From: a virus
Virus record (IMG/VR): IMGVR_UViG_3300047276_000704
Location: 1-41,920 of that record
Direction: 5' to 3' (one strand)
Length of the DNA: 41,920 nucleotides
This document shows, one piece after another, positions 7,898 through 15,594 of the stretch; position 1 is the stretch's first letter; every line of letters begins with the position of its first letter. Made by a program: the position numbers and the translations under genes. The notes beneath the pieces were generated by a model. That model searched no databases, had not been told where the DNA came from, and saw nothing but the letters and a program-made list of their open reading frames with translations.

Positions 7898-8299
7898 ATG
7901 GCTATTCGTGATCAAGCTGCTGCTTTTCTTTTGCAACTTAATCCAGCAATGCAGTCGGTTGGTGCAAATATTGCAACCAAAAGCGCAGGTGTTCTTCAAA
8001 AGGGTGCAAACGTACTTGCTGACGTAGGTGATGCGGCTTTTAAACAAGGTGGAATGATGGGTAGTGCGCAGCCTTCGTTATCTGGAATTTCAAACGTTCT
8101 TCATTCAGGCAGCCAGAATTTACTTAATTTGGGGCCAGCTGGTCAGGCAGCACTAGGCTTAGGTGGAATTGGAACTGCTGCCCTTGCTGCAGGTACTGCC
8201 GCTGCCGGAGCTGTTGGTTCAGGTAAAAAGAAAAAAGAACGTATGGCAGGACGTAACTTAGGTGCGCAGCTTGGCGTGCAAATGCCAATTGTTTATTGA
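7898..8299 (+). CDS. Small Ala/Gly-rich head-region protein, 133 aa
   Basis: Unrecognised. The N-terminal part is mixed, residues 75-115 are strongly apolar and Gly/Ala-rich (GLGGIGTAALAAGTAAAGAVG), followed by a basic GKKKKERMAGR segment. This resembles a membrane-active or internal virion peptide; that is inference. ATG 7898 (MAIRDQ) is preferred to the upstream TTG at 7889, but there is no Shine-Dalgarno sequence and a terminator hairpin ends 10 nt upstream. Confidence 0.65.
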   Translation: MAIRDQAAAFLLQLNPAMQSVGANIATKSAGVLQKGANVLADVGDAAFKQGGMMGSAQPSLSGISNVLHSGSQNLLNLGPAGQAALGLGGIGTAALAAGTAAAGAVGSGKKKKERMAGRNLGAQLGVQMPIVY

Positions 8300-8361
8300 T
8301 CAACTAAGTTTAGAATAATAAACAAAGAGAACAATTCCTTTTTTAACTAAGGATTATAAAC

Positions 8362-8829
8362 ATGGCAGGAAAAGCTAGCGTTGGCGATCGGGCCTCTCAA
8401 TTTCTTTCTCAGATCGGCACTGCTGGTGGTCCCGTAGGCGCAATGACGGCCCCCAACCTCGTCGCTTATGGGGCCGGAAACATTCAAGAACAGTTAATTG
8501 CAGGAAATAGCGATCAATATGCCAGGCAACGGGGAGCTGGTTCAGCAGCAGTAATTGGTTCGCCACATGTCCAATCTGCGCCGATGCCAGCAAACCTGTC
8601 TGATGGGTACCTGATGCTGAATCAACTCGGTTCCCCTCTCCCCATGTACGGCTTAATGGCACCGCACAACACGAAAGCCGCTCAAATTACTCAAGATAAT
8701 ATTGTTGCCATGGATCAGCGCATGATGACCGGAGCAATGCCTTTTACGGGGCAACTTCCAATTGGTGGAGCTGTCATGGCCGCTCAACAACTTAAAGCAA
8801 AAGCAGCACAACAACGTGCTCGGGGTTGA
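8362..8829 (+). CDS. Small virion-region protein, 155 aa
   Basis: Unrecognised protein rich in Gly, Ala, Met and Gln, without charged clusters until a basic C-terminus (KAKAAQQRARG). The ribosome site AAGGA precedes ATG. It lies in a run of three small genes between scaffold and capsid that are transcribed together, so a head-associated or internal role is likely. Confidence 0.7.
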   Translation: MAGKASVGDRASQFLSQIGTAGGPVGAMTAPNLVAYGAGNIQEQLIAGNSDQYARQRGAGSAAVIGSPHVQSAPMPANLSDGYLMLNQLGSPLPMYGLMAPHNTKAAQITQDNIVAMDQRMMTGAMPFTGQLPIGGAVMAAQQLKAKAAQQRARG

Positions 8830-8831
8830 TT

Positions 8832-9098
8832 ATGGATTCTTCTAAAGCAAAACAAGCTAAGTCCAAAGCTAAAGCTCGTACCAAACAAAAAGCAGCCGAT
8901 GCAGTTCAGCAAGCGGCTCAGTTGGGTGCCATGCAACAATTAGCCGGTCGAGGCCTGACACCTGAAATCCAAGCACAGCAAATCGCAATGCAGGATAAGA
9001 CCCAAACAGTTAATCCTTATCATCAAATGGGCCAGCTGCCAAACAACTACTACAACCCAGGGAACGTCGTTGGCGGTGGGTTTGTTCCCGGAAGTTAA
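8832..9098 (+). CDS. Small basic virion-region protein, 88 aa
   Basis: Begins with a Lys/Ala-rich, likely nucleic-acid-binding helix (SSKAKQAKSKAKARTKQKAA) and ends in a Gln/Asn/Gly-rich tail. The ATG at 8832 follows the previous stop by 2 nt; a TTG at 8826 is the only upstream alternative. I do not recognise a family. The basic start may contact packaged DNA or scaffold. Confidence 0.65.
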   Translation: MDSSKAKQAKSKAKARTKQKAADAVQQAAQLGAMQQLAGRGLTPEIQAQQIAMQDKTQTVNPYHQMGQLPNNYYNPGNVVGGGFVPGS

Positions 9099-9117
9099 TA
9101 ACGGCTATAAGTAAGTT

Positions 9118-9128
9118 GTTGTTATAAT
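9118..9128 (+). promoter_or_regulatory. Candidate extended -10 promoter for capsid gene
   Basis: TTGTTATAAT contains a consensus -10 (TATAAT, 9123-9128) with an upstream TG. No good -35 is visible. It precedes the structured leader of the major capsid gene and matches the TGTTATACT site at 1360. Confidence 0.5.
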
Positions 9129-9137
9129 AATTATCAG

Positions 9138-9202
9138 TGGAACATTTGTTCCATGTGCATAGAGGACTTTTCCTCTGGTGTCAGCTAACTTCTTTACGCT
9201 GA
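9138..9202 (+). promoter_or_regulatory. Three stem-loops in capsid mRNA leader
   Basis: Three perfect small hairpins lie in succession before the capsid ATG. TGGAAC/GTTCCA is at 9138-9153 (loop ATTT), AGAGGA/TCCTCT at 9161-9176 (loop CTTT), and TCAGC/GCTGA at 9181-9202. There is no strong ribosome site next to ATG 9212. Leader hairpins are known to stabilise abundant phage mRNAs, which would suit a capsid message. That function is inferred. Confidence 0.5.
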
Positions 9203-9211
9203 GTAACCCAC

Positions 9212-10354
9212 ATGTTCATTGATAATGATTTTCCTAAGCTGTTAGGTGCGGAGCTTTATCGCCCCCACCCGGCTTACATCGTGGAAATGGCAGCCGAGCC
9301 TGTCGTTGTCCATGATTTCACAAAACAGCCCGGTCAGACCGTGCAACTTGATCGGTACCGCTTCTGGGGCAACCCTGGTACCAAGACCAGCCGCGAACGT
9401 ACTCAAGATCAAACGATCGGTACCTCCAGCAGCCGGGCTATCGTCAAGGACAAAGTGCTGGTGTCTCTGCGTGAGTACACCGGTCCTGCTGACCCGAATA
9501 ACTCCAACCTTCCCAGCACCTTTAAAATTGCTCGGGAAACTCTGATGACCGCGCAGCGTCTGCTGCTGGACACCGGGAACCTTAACATGTTCCACCAGTC
9601 CATCGGTTCGCTGACTCTGCTTGACGACTATCGTCGTTGGAGGGACCGTGTGTTCCTCGACGAGATGGCCAAATCGGAAACTCGTGGCGCTTCCGGCGAT
9701 ACCCAAGGTGGTTACTACTACCCCAACGGTAAGACCCGCACCAGCTCCACTGCTCTTTCTGCTTACACCGCAACTGAGTATGCCTCCGAGCGTTACAAGT
9801 TCAACGTCAAAACCGACCTCCTGGAAGTGGTTCGTCAGCTGCGCAAGCGGAACGTTCCTGTGTTCCAAGACGGTTACTACCGTTGTATTGCTGACCCTTC
9901 GTTCATGCGCGATCTCCGTGCTGACCAAGGTTTCCGCGAAGTTGCTCGCTATCCTGGCATGGGTCAAGGCAACCCCCTGATGGGTTCTGCTGGTCCTAAC
10001 CAAGCAATCTATGGCGGTGGTCAGTATGGTCAGGCCATGTTCGTGGCTGGCGAACCCGTGATGCCTACAGGCTTTGTGTTTGAAGGTGTGCGGTTCTTCG
10101 AATCCACTAACTTTGCTGCTAAATCCATCACTGTTGACATTGGCGACGGTGCTGGTGCTGTTTCTCACACCACTCCTCCTGGTCTGTTCTTCGGACCTCA
10201 AGCCGTTGGCGTGGGTATCGGTGGTCCTAATGCTCAGGTTCTGATCAACAACAACGACGACTTCAGCCGCTTCATCATCCTGATTTGGCAGCTGTACGCC
10301 GGTTTTGCTAACCTGAACAAGGACTTCATCACCTCCGCTTTCACCATCATTTGA
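9212..10354 (+). CDS. Major capsid protein (N4 gp56-like)
   Basis: 380 aa, located after the scaffold. The early PGQTVQLDRYRFWGNPGTKT and REYTGPADP segments and the overall order resemble the N4 gp56 branch of HK97-fold capsid proteins. Codons end mostly in C or G (for example CTG, GGT, CGT, ACC), unlike the AT-rich genes around it, as expected of a very highly expressed protein. The next gene shares this bias. No delta-domain or protease gene is evident, so maturation probably relies on the separate scaffold protein. Confidence 0.82.
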   Translation: MFIDNDFPKLLGAELYRPHPAYIVEMAAEPVVVHDFTKQPGQTVQLDRYRFWGNPGTKTSRERTQDQTIGTSSSRAIVKDKVLVSLREYTGPADPNNSNLPSTFKIARETLMTAQRLLLDTGNLNMFHQSIGSLTLLDDYRRWRDRVFLDEMAKSETRGASGDTQGGYYYPNGKTRTSSTALSAYTATEYASERYKFNVKTDLLEVVRQLRKRNVPVFQDGYYRCIADPSFMRDLRADQGFREVARYPGMGQGNPLMGSAGPNQAIYGGGQYGQAMFVAGEPVMPTGFVFEGVRFFESTNFAAKSITVDIGDGAGAVSHTTPPGLFFGPQAVGVGIGGPNAQVLINNNDDFSRFIILIWQLYAGFANLNKDFITSAFTII

Positions 10355-10373
10355 GGATAGGAGGTAACTAACA

Positions 10374-11240
10374 ATGGCAACTTACAAGACTAACGCTGGT
10401 AACATTCTCCAGCCCGGTGCTCAGATCAACCGCCTCTCCTCCTTCAACTCTGAAGCTGTGCGTGGTTGGCCTGGCTTTGCTGCTTATGAACTGATTGGTT
10501 ATGTGCCCATCAGCAACGCAAGTGGCTCTGCCTCCAGCTACAAGAGCCTGGATCTGATCATCCCTTCTCCCGATCGCCGTCCTGACGACCGCGTTCGTGA
10601 CAACATCCCTACCCTGGTTGTCCCCGGCTCCAGCGCATCTCCTTCCTATGTTTACGGTGCTTCTATCGCCGTGGCTCAGGACGTTCCTGCTGGTACCACT
10701 GCTGATCCGGCTCCCGGCTTCCCTGCCGATCCCGTGACTGCTGATCTGAAGTTCACTAACGCTTCGGACATTCTGATGCTTGGCCCCACCTCCAGCGGCA
10801 ACCCCGTTGGTGTGACCGCCTCTCCTCAGCTCAATGGTGTCGCAGCCGCCAGCTCCTGGCTGACTGCTTCTAGCAACACAATTGCCCAAGGTTCTTCTGC
10901 CACCACTGGCGGCGGTACTACTGGCGGTTTTGTTCCTTTCCTCAGCTCCGTTGTTGCTGCCACCACTGATACCAGTGCTGCCAAGCTGACCGGTTTTGAT
11001 AACCAAATGGTGTACAAGCTCACTTCGGACACCACGTTCCGTGTGACCACGGTGACTGCTGTCACCTCCACCACCGCTACCGGCGGCGGCGTGTACATCT
11101 CTGACGCTGATATTGCAGCTGGCAAGAAAGCCTACATCCTTGCTCGTATTAACTACATCAAGGTTGCTCCTGCCGTGTCTTGGAACGATATCCAAGGCTA
11201 CATCGACTTCGCCTCTCAAGTGGGCGGCGACGATACCTGA
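10374..11240 (+). CDS. Abundant structural protein after capsid gene, 288 aa
   Basis: Unrecognised, Ser/Thr/Ala/Gly-rich, beta-type protein directly after the capsid gene. It has the same highly biased codon use and a perfect ribosome site (GGAGGTAAC, then ATG). The context fits a capsid decoration or second head protein. A Gly/Thr-rich linker lies around residues 170-190. The gene is closed by a strong terminator. Confidence 0.75.
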   Translation: MATYKTNAGNILQPGAQINRLSSFNSEAVRGWPGFAAYELIGYVPISNASGSASSYKSLDLIIPSPDRRPDDRVRDNIPTLVVPGSSASPSYVYGASIAVAQDVPAGTTADPAPGFPADPVTADLKFTNASDILMLGPTSSGNPVGVTASPQLNGVAAASSWLTASSNTIAQGSSATTGGGTTGGFVPFLSSVVAATTDTSAAKLTGFDNQMVYKLTSDTTFRVTTVTAVTSTTATGGGVYISDADIAAGKKAYILARINYIKVAPAVSWNDIQGYIDFASQVGGDDT

Positions 11241-11264
11241 TCTATTTTTCAGAATCAGTAATCA

Positions 11265-11290
11265 AGCGGGTCCTAGTGGCCCGCTTTTTT
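11265..11290 (+). terminator. Rho-independent terminator after head genes
   Basis: AGCGGG (11265-11270) pairs with CCCGCT (11280-11285) around a 9-nt loop and is followed by a T-run. It separates the highly expressed capsid pair from the connector genes. Confidence 0.85.
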
Positions 11291-11352
11291 ATTGGCCTAG
11301 CATTTTTAGGTAAACCTTGGTATTGTACTGGTAGTTGTGATTTCACTAGCTA

Positions 11353-11793
11353 ATGCTGTACCAGTACAAGCCAACCGGTGCTTTGCTTGAAGTTGTTTCC
11401 ATGCATGGAGAAGGTATTTTCATGTGCGTGGACGCGCAAGACGAAGTTCTGTTTGTTGAAGAAACTGATTTGGTTCCCCATTTAGACGCAACAACAGAGA
11501 AAATTAATAATGAAGAACGGCTGACAGCTCAACTCAAACAAGAAGGAGTTAATCCAGCTAAACCCACTAATAAAGAAACCTTTCCTGTCGATGTCAGGTT
11601 AAACATCAACACCGCCAGTGCCAGACAAATTGCAGACGCACTACCTGGCGTTGGTTTAAAAACTGCTCGGGATATTAAAGATCTCCAGACTTCTATGTCT
11701 GGAGAAAAATTTACTCGTTTAGACCAACTAAAAGCAATTAAACGAGTTGACTGGGATGAAATTATCTCCGAAAATCTTATCCGTGTAGAATGA
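11353..11793 (+). CDS. Helix-hairpin-helix domain protein, 146 aa
   Basis: C-terminal residues 80-146 carry a ComEA-like helix-hairpin-helix pair: LNINTASARQIADALPGVG followed by KTARDIKDL. These bind the DNA backbone without sequence specificity. Residues 1-45 look like a small beta domain. The gene lies between head and tail genes, so a connector or DNA-end contact role is possible, but this is inference. Confidence 0.75.
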   Translation: MLYQYKPTGALLEVVSMHGEGIFMCVDAQDEVLFVEETDLVPHLDATTEKINNEERLTAQLKQEGVNPAKPTNKETFPVDVRLNINTASARQIADALPGVGLKTARDIKDLQTSMSGEKFTRLDQLKAIKRVDWDEIISENLIRVE

Positions 11794-11798
11794 TTGCA

Positions 11799-11817
11799 GT
11801 ACACGTATGCCGTGTAC
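11799..11817 (+). promoter_or_regulatory. Perfect stem-loop in intergenic gap
   Basis: GTACACG (11799-11805) pairs with CGTGTAC (11811-11817) around TATGC. It lies 23 nt before the next ATG and has no T-run. It could be an mRNA processing site or a weak terminator. Confidence 0.4.
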
Positions 11818-11840
11818 CTTTCGTTCGACGCTGTTAAGTA

Positions 11841-12320
11841 ATGCAACTTGACACTTTTCTCCAGTCAAAAGTACGCTGGCACCTGGGATACAACAACACA
11901 TCGATCCCTGCCGGCGACCAAGCCCGATTGGAGGAAGCGGTGAACAACATTCCAGATTCGTTCTGGTATAGCAAGATTGTTGAACAGGTAAGTCGGTGTG
12001 ACTATGCTGAGAAGCAAACCGACATGACGGGTAGCGTAAATAATTTTACGGTTCCAAAAAATCGTCTTGAAAACATTGCGGGTGATGTTTCACGTACGAT
12101 TTCAACTTCAGATTTTAAAGAGACCCTAAAAACCTGGACAACAATTTATATATACGAGACGGATCGATTAGCCCTCCATCTTTATGTTCCGAATTATCGA
12201 AACCCCGAGCAAGCTCGGTATCGATTTGATCGGGAAGGCGCTGAATTTATCCAAGCCTTACCTGGTCCAGCTGACACTGCTGTTGGCACTCGTCTTATGT
12301 TCGAAAACAACTTCCGCTAA
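11841..12320 (+). CDS. Putative head-tail adaptor protein, 159 aa
   Basis: Unrecognised mixed alpha/beta protein. It sits between the HhH protein and the muralytic tail proteins, where adaptor or head-completion proteins are normally found. The C-terminal half has the aromatic beta-strands (TIYIYETDRLALHLYVPNY). Function is inferred from gene order only. Confidence 0.6.
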   Translation: MQLDTFLQSKVRWHLGYNNTSIPAGDQARLEEAVNNIPDSFWYSKIVEQVSRCDYAEKQTDMTGSVNNFTVPKNRLENIAGDVSRTISTSDFKETLKTWTTIYIYETDRLALHLYVPNYRNPEQARYRFDREGAEFIQALPGPADTAVGTRLMFENNFR

Positions 12321-12330
12321 GCCTAGACCG

Positions 12331-12924
12331 ATGGGATTAACTTCTGCTCAGCTCTTGCAACTTGCACAAGGTGCAGGATTCCGCGGCAATGATGCGCAAA
12401 CAATGGCTGCCATCATTAAAGCTGAGTCCAGTGGCAACCCGTACGCGCACAACAATAATAGGTCTACTGGTGACAACTCTTACGGGCTGTCTCAAATCAA
12501 CATGATTGATACTCTTGGCCCAGCCAGGCGTAAACAATTTGGATTGAAAAGCAATGAACAACTTTTTGACCCACTGACAAACTTGCGTGCCGCCAAACAA
12601 GTAAAAGATTCTTCAGGTTTTGGCGCATGGACGACGTATAAATCAGGTGCATACAAACAGTTTTTACCTGAAGTACAAAAAAGTGCGGCTGGATTGCCCA
12701 ACAATCCCCCAACAACGCAAACTTCGCAACAAACTCAACAACCCGGAACCGGTACCAACACATACAATATCTATGTGAGTGGCGACGATGCAAATACAAA
12801 AGATTTTTTAACTTCATATCTTCCTAAAGTACTTGGAAAAACTTCAGAGACTCAATCGCTATTTGATCCAATTTCACTGTTGACTGCTGCTTTTAATAGC
12901 GGTGGAGGTTATGGAGAAGCGTAG
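12331..12924 (+). CDS. Virion transglycosylase (SLT/lysozyme-like)
   Basis: 197 aa. Residues 10-115 match an SLT-type goose-lysozyme fold: AAIIKAESSGNPYAH with catalytic Glu32, then SYGLSQINM and a C-terminal FGAWTTYKSGAYKQFLPEV. It would cut peptidoglycan during entry. A Thr/Gln/Pro linker leads to a C-terminal module (about residues 145-190) shared with the next protein. ATG 12331 is chosen because the longer frame would run far into the upstream gene. The stop overlaps the next GTG. Confidence 0.83.
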   Translation: MGLTSAQLLQLAQGAGFRGNDAQTMAAIIKAESSGNPYAHNNNRSTGDNSYGLSQINMIDTLGPARRKQFGLKSNEQLFDPLTNLRAAKQVKDSSGFGAWTTYKSGAYKQFLPEVQKSAAGLPNNPPTTQTSQQTQQPGTGTNTYNIYVSGDDANTKDFLTSYLPKVLGKTSETQSLFDPISLLTAAFNSGGGYGEA

Positions 12925-13571
12925 TGGCTGATCTTCTTGACGTTGGCTATGTTGCTAAGCCTGGCGAAGATTTTGCCAGCACCGGAGCGCATCTTGATGT
13001 ACGTGTTTTAAAAGACGGTAAGTACGTCAACCCAGAAACAATACGTTCTTTGTTGACCCGTTTAAAAGTTGGCAAAGAACGTACACCCCTTTGGCAACAG
13101 CAAGGATCTGAATGGAAACCTGCTGCACCAATTACATCAGGATTTGGCCCCAGGGTTGCGCCGACGGCTGGGGCCTCTACCTACCATCCAGCACAAGATT
13201 ACGGACTAGGTGCAGGAACCCCCCTAAGTTGGGAAGGACCTGGTACTTTTACTCCAGGTAAGGGCTACGGGACCATTAAAACAACGGATCCTCAAGGTAA
13301 TCCTTATGAGATACGTCTTCTTCATACAAAAGGTGGTAAACCTTCTGCAGTGGCCTCTGCTGCTCAAACAGTAGCGCCAACCGCTGTTGCTACCGGAAAT
13401 ACTTATAATCTTTATTTGCAAGGTAAAAAAGAAAATCCAGATACTACTGATTTCTTAAATGACTACGCATCAAATTTATTGCAAGATTCGGGGATGCAAA
13501 CCAGACAGCTTTTCAACCCTCTTTCGATGTTGGCATCAGCTTTTAATGCTAACAATACTTTGATGACATGA
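12924..13571 (+). CDS. M23-like (LytM-fold) tail protein, apparently permuted
   Basis: 215 aa, GTG start overlapping the upstream stop. Residues 69-105 match the opening part of an M23 peptidase (ITSGFGPRVAP, then YHPAQDYG with H88-x3-D92). The element that normally closes an M23 domain (STGAHLDVRV...DGKYVNP) lies in front of it, at residues 19-37, and reads HLD instead of HLH. The domain therefore looks circularly permuted and its catalysis is uncertain. Residues 160-210 repeat the C-terminal module of the SLT protein. It probably acts with it on the cell wall or as a tail-tip structure. Confidence 0.7.
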   Translation: MADLLDVGYVAKPGEDFASTGAHLDVRVLKDGKYVNPETIRSLLTRLKVGKERTPLWQQQGSEWKPAAPITSGFGPRVAPTAGASTYHPAQDYGLGAGTPLSWEGPGTFTPGKGYGTIKTTDPQGNPYEIRLLHTKGGKPSAVASAAQTVAPTAVATGNTYNLYLQGKKENPDTTDFLNDYASNLLQDSGMQTRQLFNPLSMLASAFNANNTLMT

Positions 13572-13864
13572 GACTTGCGCGAGTTCCTGGTTACTCACCA
13601 AGTTTTCCGGTTACATACGGAAACTTATACGGTGACGGCAGTATGACGACTGCAGGGTTTAATGACCCATTTAATATGCAGCGTACAGTGCAGACCATGC
13701 ACTGCCCTTATGTTGTGGCTTACAACGGAATTGAAAAACCACAATTTCAGTTGAACAATCCAGCTTATATGAGAGAAGTTGATCGCTCCCATTCAGATCC
13801 GCTACCTCCGGTTAACCTGGCAAGGAACTCCCAGCAAAATGATTTGAACGGAGTATATAGATAA
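13568..13864 (+). CDS. Small tail-region protein, 98 aa
   Basis: Unrecognised. It overlaps the previous gene by ATGA and the next by one base, so it is part of a tightly coupled run. Rich in Pro, Asn, Tyr and Met without a clear fold, it is probably a minor structural protein. Confidence 0.65.
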   Translation: MRLARVPGYSPSFPVTYGNLYGDGSMTTAGFNDPFNMQRTVQTMHCPYVVAYNGIEKPQFQLNNPAYMREVDRSHSDPLPPVNLARNSQQNDLNGVYR

Positions 13865-14184
13865 TGAGGACACTTGGTAGCTTCAATCAACGCGTCAATC
13901 TTCCTAGGCATGCAGAGGATTATGTTCCTTCCAAAGACGATCGACCCGCAGTTAAAACTTTACAAACAGGCGGTTATACTTTAGGAATTGCTCGAGATGT
14001 TGCTCCTAATGAAAGACCTGGATCCACTGGAGCAAGATTTACACAAAGTAGAGGCACTCCTGGCCGCCGCATGGCTGGCCAAGCCCTCAATATTCCAGTA
14101 CTTCAGGGAACGGGTTTGCCGAAAATTCCTACCTCTTCTATGATGGGTTCTGCAGAACTACGTACCCCCAACATTCCTCAATAA
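13864..14184 (+). CDS. Small tail-region protein, 106 aa
   Basis: Unrecognised basic, Gly/Pro/Arg-rich and probably disordered protein (for example RGTPGRRMAGQ). It overlaps the previous stop by one base (TAATG). Position among coupled tail genes suggests a minor virion component. Confidence 0.65.
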   Translation: MRTLGSFNQRVNLPRHAEDYVPSKDDRPAVKTLQTGGYTLGIARDVAPNERPGSTGARFTQSRGTPGRRMAGQALNIPVLQGTGLPKIPTSSMMGSAELRTPNIPQ

Positions 14185-14189
14185 TCATT

Positions 14190-14447
14190 ATGGGACAGCA
14201 ATTTGGACCTGGAACAAGGGTTGGAAAAATTATTGACGCTACCCCAGTCAATCCTGAGTTAAAGTCTAGGATGGCCGGAAAATACATGCAATCCTTGGCT
14301 GGAGCATCTCAGGGCATGTCGGCAGAAGAACAAAATAAATATCTTAATTTAGCCAGGAGTTCCGCCAGTCAGCCGGTCGATGTCCGGACCGATGAAGACA
14401 TTGAAAAACAACAACAAACCCAGAAAGAAACTGGTTACGTAGCCTAG
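14190..14447 (+). CDS. Small tail-region protein, 85 aa
   Basis: Unrecognised mainly helical protein that begins 5 nt after the previous stop. The middle has a helix-friendly stretch (MAGKYMQSLAGASQGMSAEE), and the end is charged and Gln-rich. It shares no motif I can name. Confidence 0.6.
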   Translation: MGQQFGPGTRVGKIIDATPVNPELKSRMAGKYMQSLAGASQGMSAEEQNKYLNLARSSASQPVDVRTDEDIEKQQQTQKETGYVA

Positions 14448-14470
14448 AATATCAAGAGGGTTAATTTTTT

Positions 14471-14698
14471 ATGACTAAAACAGGAAAAATGCCTCCGCAA
14501 CTGCTGGCGCATTTTAAAGCCAAGGCCGAGGAGAAAGGTGAGAAGGGTGAGTCTTCTGCTGAAGAAAAAAAAGAAGGAGATAAAGAGAAACGTAAAGAAG
14601 CCGTGAATAAGGCTCGCATTAGAATGGAAGAAAGTAGCCGGAGGAAAAGCAGTGACAAAACGCAAGAAGCTGGTAAAGGAAGCCCTAAAGCATCCTGA
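14471..14698 (+). CDS. Highly charged small protein, 75 aa
   Basis: Almost entirely Lys/Glu with few hydrophobics, so a charged single helix or disordered chain. The 3' end overlaps the start of the next small gene (GTG 14652) in another frame. Unknown function. Small Lys/Glu-rich proteins of this sort can be assembly chaperones, but nothing here proves it. Confidence 0.55.
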   Translation: MTKTGKMPPQLLAHFKAKAEEKGEKGESSAEEKKEGDKEKRKEAVNKARIRMEESSRRKSSDKTQEAGKGSPKAS

Positions 14699-14792
14699 GA
14701 AGTTTGCTGCAGCAGATCTCCAGTACATGGAGCTGTGGCTGGCGGAAAAAGAACGTCAAAAAGAACTGAAGAAAGCAACTGCGCTACAATAG
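14652..14792 (+). CDS. Small charged helical protein, 46 aa
   Basis: GTG start with a strong ribosome site (GGAGGAAAAGCA). The product is a Lys/Glu-rich helix (TKRKKLVKEALKHPEKF, then LQYMELWLAEKERQKE). It overlaps the previous gene by 47 nt in another frame. The good ribosome site and ordered amphipathic pattern support it as real. I cannot name its role. Confidence 0.65.
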   Translation: MTKRKKLVKEALKHPEKFAAADLQYMELWLAEKERQKELKKATALQ

Positions 14793-14817
14793 GACTAACT
14801 GATTAAACGAGAGAAGC

Positions 14818-15588
14818 GTGTCCAGCTCATCTTCGAACAAACAACCCGCAATGGTTGACCGTCCGGCAACCAACAGCACTCTGCTTACGGTTGCTTCCGG
14901 ACAAGCGTTCTCAACCAGCTTGATCCCTACTGCCGTTGGTAACTCTACCAAAGTATTTGACGTTGACTCCGCATTAACAGATACTTCGATCAGTGGAGCT
15001 TATATTGACGAAATTTGGCTGCAGTACACAAAACGTAATAACATTTTTATCGACGCTCAAACAGCCTCTGGCGGCACCTATTCTCAGACAGGTACTACAC
15101 AGGTTGTTACCTTAGCCAACCACAATGTTCAAGTTGGACAAAAGGTTTACCTTGACTATACAAGCGGTAGTGGCGTTGATGAGACTCTTACTGTTACAAG
15201 CATTACGTCGACAACCTTTACCGGCACAAGTGCTACAAGCGCGACAACTTCTGGTAATGTAAGTGTTTATTTACCTATTGATGTTTGTTTTTATTTAGTA
15301 TCAACAGGATCTGTTACTAACGTAAATCAGTTTTACCCGTTATTTTTTGCTAGTATTCCGGCTACTTACGATAATCAATACTTCAGCCTAACTGAAAAAA
15401 ACATTCTTCCGCTGATTAACCATCCTGTTGTACAGGCCGGCGCTAATTTTACCAGCACAAATAGCACAACATCTCCTAAGATGAGGGGCTTAATGTTGCA
15501 GCGGGGCCAGTCCCTTTACGCGTCAGTTAGCGGAACTACTTCGTTAACAAACGGGTTCTACGTCGGCGTGCAAGCCGGTTACTATTGA
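14818..15588 (+). CDS. Tail structural protein with one beta-module
   Basis: 256-aa, Ser/Thr-rich beta protein; GTG start. Residues about 88-152 form a module (TYSQTGTTQVV...NHNVQVGQKVYLDYTSGSG) that recurs three times in the following 776-aa protein. The remaining sequence reads like two beta-domains with an insertion, consistent with a tail or baseplate component. The stop is 4 nt before the next GTG. Confidence 0.7.
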   Translation: MSSSSSNKQPAMVDRPATNSTLLTVASGQAFSTSLIPTAVGNSTKVFDVDSALTDTSISGAYIDEIWLQYTKRNNIFIDAQTASGGTYSQTGTTQVVTLANHNVQVGQKVYLDYTSGSGVDETLTVTSITSTTFTGTSATSATTSGNVSVYLPIDVCFYLVSTGSVTNVNQFYPLFFASIPATYDNQYFSLTEKNILPLINHPVVQAGANFTSTNSTTSPKMRGLMLQRGQSLYASVSGTTSLTNGFYVGVQAGYY

Positions 15589-15594
15589 TGACCA

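Noticed and set aside
9242-10201. Minus-strand open frame over the capsid gene (and 10368-11219 over the next gene)
   Set aside because: Caused by the strongly biased codons of the two highly expressed structural genes.
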